Of a stretch of 5,593 nucleotides of DNA, positions 5,166-5,593 are shown in pieces (position 1 is the first letter of the stretch; each line of letters begins with the position of its first letter). The DNA is from Candidatus Aminicenantota bacterium (GTDB lineage: Bacteria > Acidobacteriota > UBA6911 > RPQK01 > JAJDTT01). The translations under genes and the position numbers were made by a program. Under the pieces are notes generated by a model. The model ran no database searches, was not told the origin of the DNA, and was given only the letters and a program-made list of their open reading frames with translations. Location: the NCBI GenBank assembly GCA_026706325.1, contig JAPOYZ010000008.1:1-5593 (forward strand). Direction: 5' to 3'.

Positions 5166-5534
5166 ATGATCCAGATGCAGACCGTTCTGAACGTTGCCGA
5201 CAATTCGGGAGCCCGAAGAATTTCCTGCATCTCGCCCTTGGGCGGAGACGTGGGACGGGGCGCCAGCCTGGGAGAGGTCATCACGGCCTCGGTGAAGGAG
5301 GCCAGCCCCAACGGCGCGGTGAAGAAGGGACAGGTGGTGAAGGCTGTGGTCGTCCGGATGCGCAAGGAGAACCGGCGGCCGGACGGCTCTTACATCCGCT
5401 TCGACGAGAACGCGGCCGTCGTCATCAACAACGCGCGGGAACCGGTGGGAACCCGCGTCTTCGGTCCCGTGGCGAGAGAATTGAGGGAAAAGCGGTTCAT
5501 GAGGATCGTTTCGTTGGCTCCCGAGGTTTTGTGA
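5166..5534 (+). CDS. rplN: 50S ribosomal protein L14
   Basis: Encodes 122 residues, exactly the usual length. L14 is a beta-barrel protein on the intersubunit face of the 50S, contacting 16S rRNA in bridge formation and, in bacteria, the silencing factor RsfS. It starts MIQMQTVLNVADNSGARR, the classic L14 beginning, continues with LGGDVGRGASLGEVI (25-39), VVRMRKENRRPDGSYIRF (62-79) and NAAVVINN (82-89), and ends in GPVARELREKRFMRIVSLAPEVL, all standard. Upstream AGGTGG (5157-5162) is 3 nt from the ATG and AAGGGG (5150-5155) is 10 nt away; either may serve. No terminator follows: a new start signal lies within 14 nt, so transcription probably continues. Confidence 0.98.
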   Translation: MIQMQTVLNVADNSGARRISCISPLGGDVGRGASLGEVITASVKEASPNGAVKKGQVVKAVVVRMRKENRRPDGSYIRFDENAAVVINNAREPVGTRVFGPVARELREKRFMRIVSLAPEVL

Positions 5535-5536
5535 TT

Positions 5537-5541
5537 AGGAG
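5537..5541 (+). promoter_or_regulatory. Ribosome binding site of the last ORF
   Basis: AGGAG lies 3 nt before a GTG at 5545 and 6 nt before a second GTG at 5548. The spacing favours 5548. Confidence 0.6.
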
Positions 5542-5547
5542 TCCGTG

Positions 5548-5593
5548 GTGAAAGTCCCGCGAGCACCGAGACCGTTCCTGCGCCCGCCGGACA
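5548..5593 (+). CDS. Start of a downstream gene, cut by the edge; L24 expected by position
   Basis: A frame opens at GTG 5548 (or GTG 5545, one codon earlier) behind a good AGGAG and runs off the right edge after about 15 codons, reading (V)KVPRAPRPFLRPPD. In the canonical spc order the gene after rplN is rplX (L24). The visible residues do not show the usual L24 opening, roughly MKIRKGDxVxVIAGKDKGK; they are rich in proline and arginine. It could be L24 with an N-terminal extension, a different gene, or a misread start. I give no symbol because the family cannot be recognised from this piece. Confidence 0.5.
   Translation, partial: MKVPRAPRPFLRPPD

Overview
This window is a compact, one-directional ribosomal protein cluster, the bacterial S10 operon running into the start of the spc operon. 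All genes are on the + strand. The order is: 3' end of tuf (EF-Tu), rpsJ (S10), rplC (L3), rplD (L4), rplW (L23), rplB (L2), rpsS (S19), rplV (L22), rpsC (S3), rplP (L16), rpmC (L29), rpsQ (S17), rplN (L14), and the first codons of one more gene at the right edge. This is the canonical bacterial order. Every complete gene aligns along its length with its family, with no frameshift or truncation.

The source is a bacterium with a GC-rich genome (roughly 60% by eye). It uses GTG starts (rplD, rplV and probably the last gene) and a TTG start (rpsC). The proteins are bacterial in type, not archaeal or organellar. The tuf-rpsJ junction and the S10, L3 and L2 sequences remind me of Acidobacteriota and related lineages. 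That is a low-to-moderate confidence impression from memory, not a measured placement.

Packing is tight. rplC/rplD share GTGA, rplD/rplW share ATGA and rplP/rpmC share ATGA. Most other gaps are 2 to 18 nt, which suggests one polycistronic mRNA with translational coupling. The only gaps that stand out are rpsS-rplV (39 nt, holding an 11-codon mini-ORF whose TAG overlaps the rplV GTG) and rpmC-rpsQ (61 nt). I see no promoter, terminator, tRNA, rRNA, mobile element, CRISPR array or significant repeat. There is no gene-free stretch longer than 61 nt.

Together the genes supply large-subunit proteins of the exit tunnel, peptidyl-transferase surroundings and intersubunit face (L2, L3, L4, L14, L16, L22, L23, L29) and small-subunit head/body proteins (S3, S10, S17, S19), along with elongation factor Tu.

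I found no new biological system. The points worth a second look are small: a two-residue Pro-Val-Pro insertion at the L22 tunnel loop, the rpsS-rplV mini-ORF junction, a His-to-Met change beside the key L2 histidine, and a last ORF whose visible start does not look like the expected L24.
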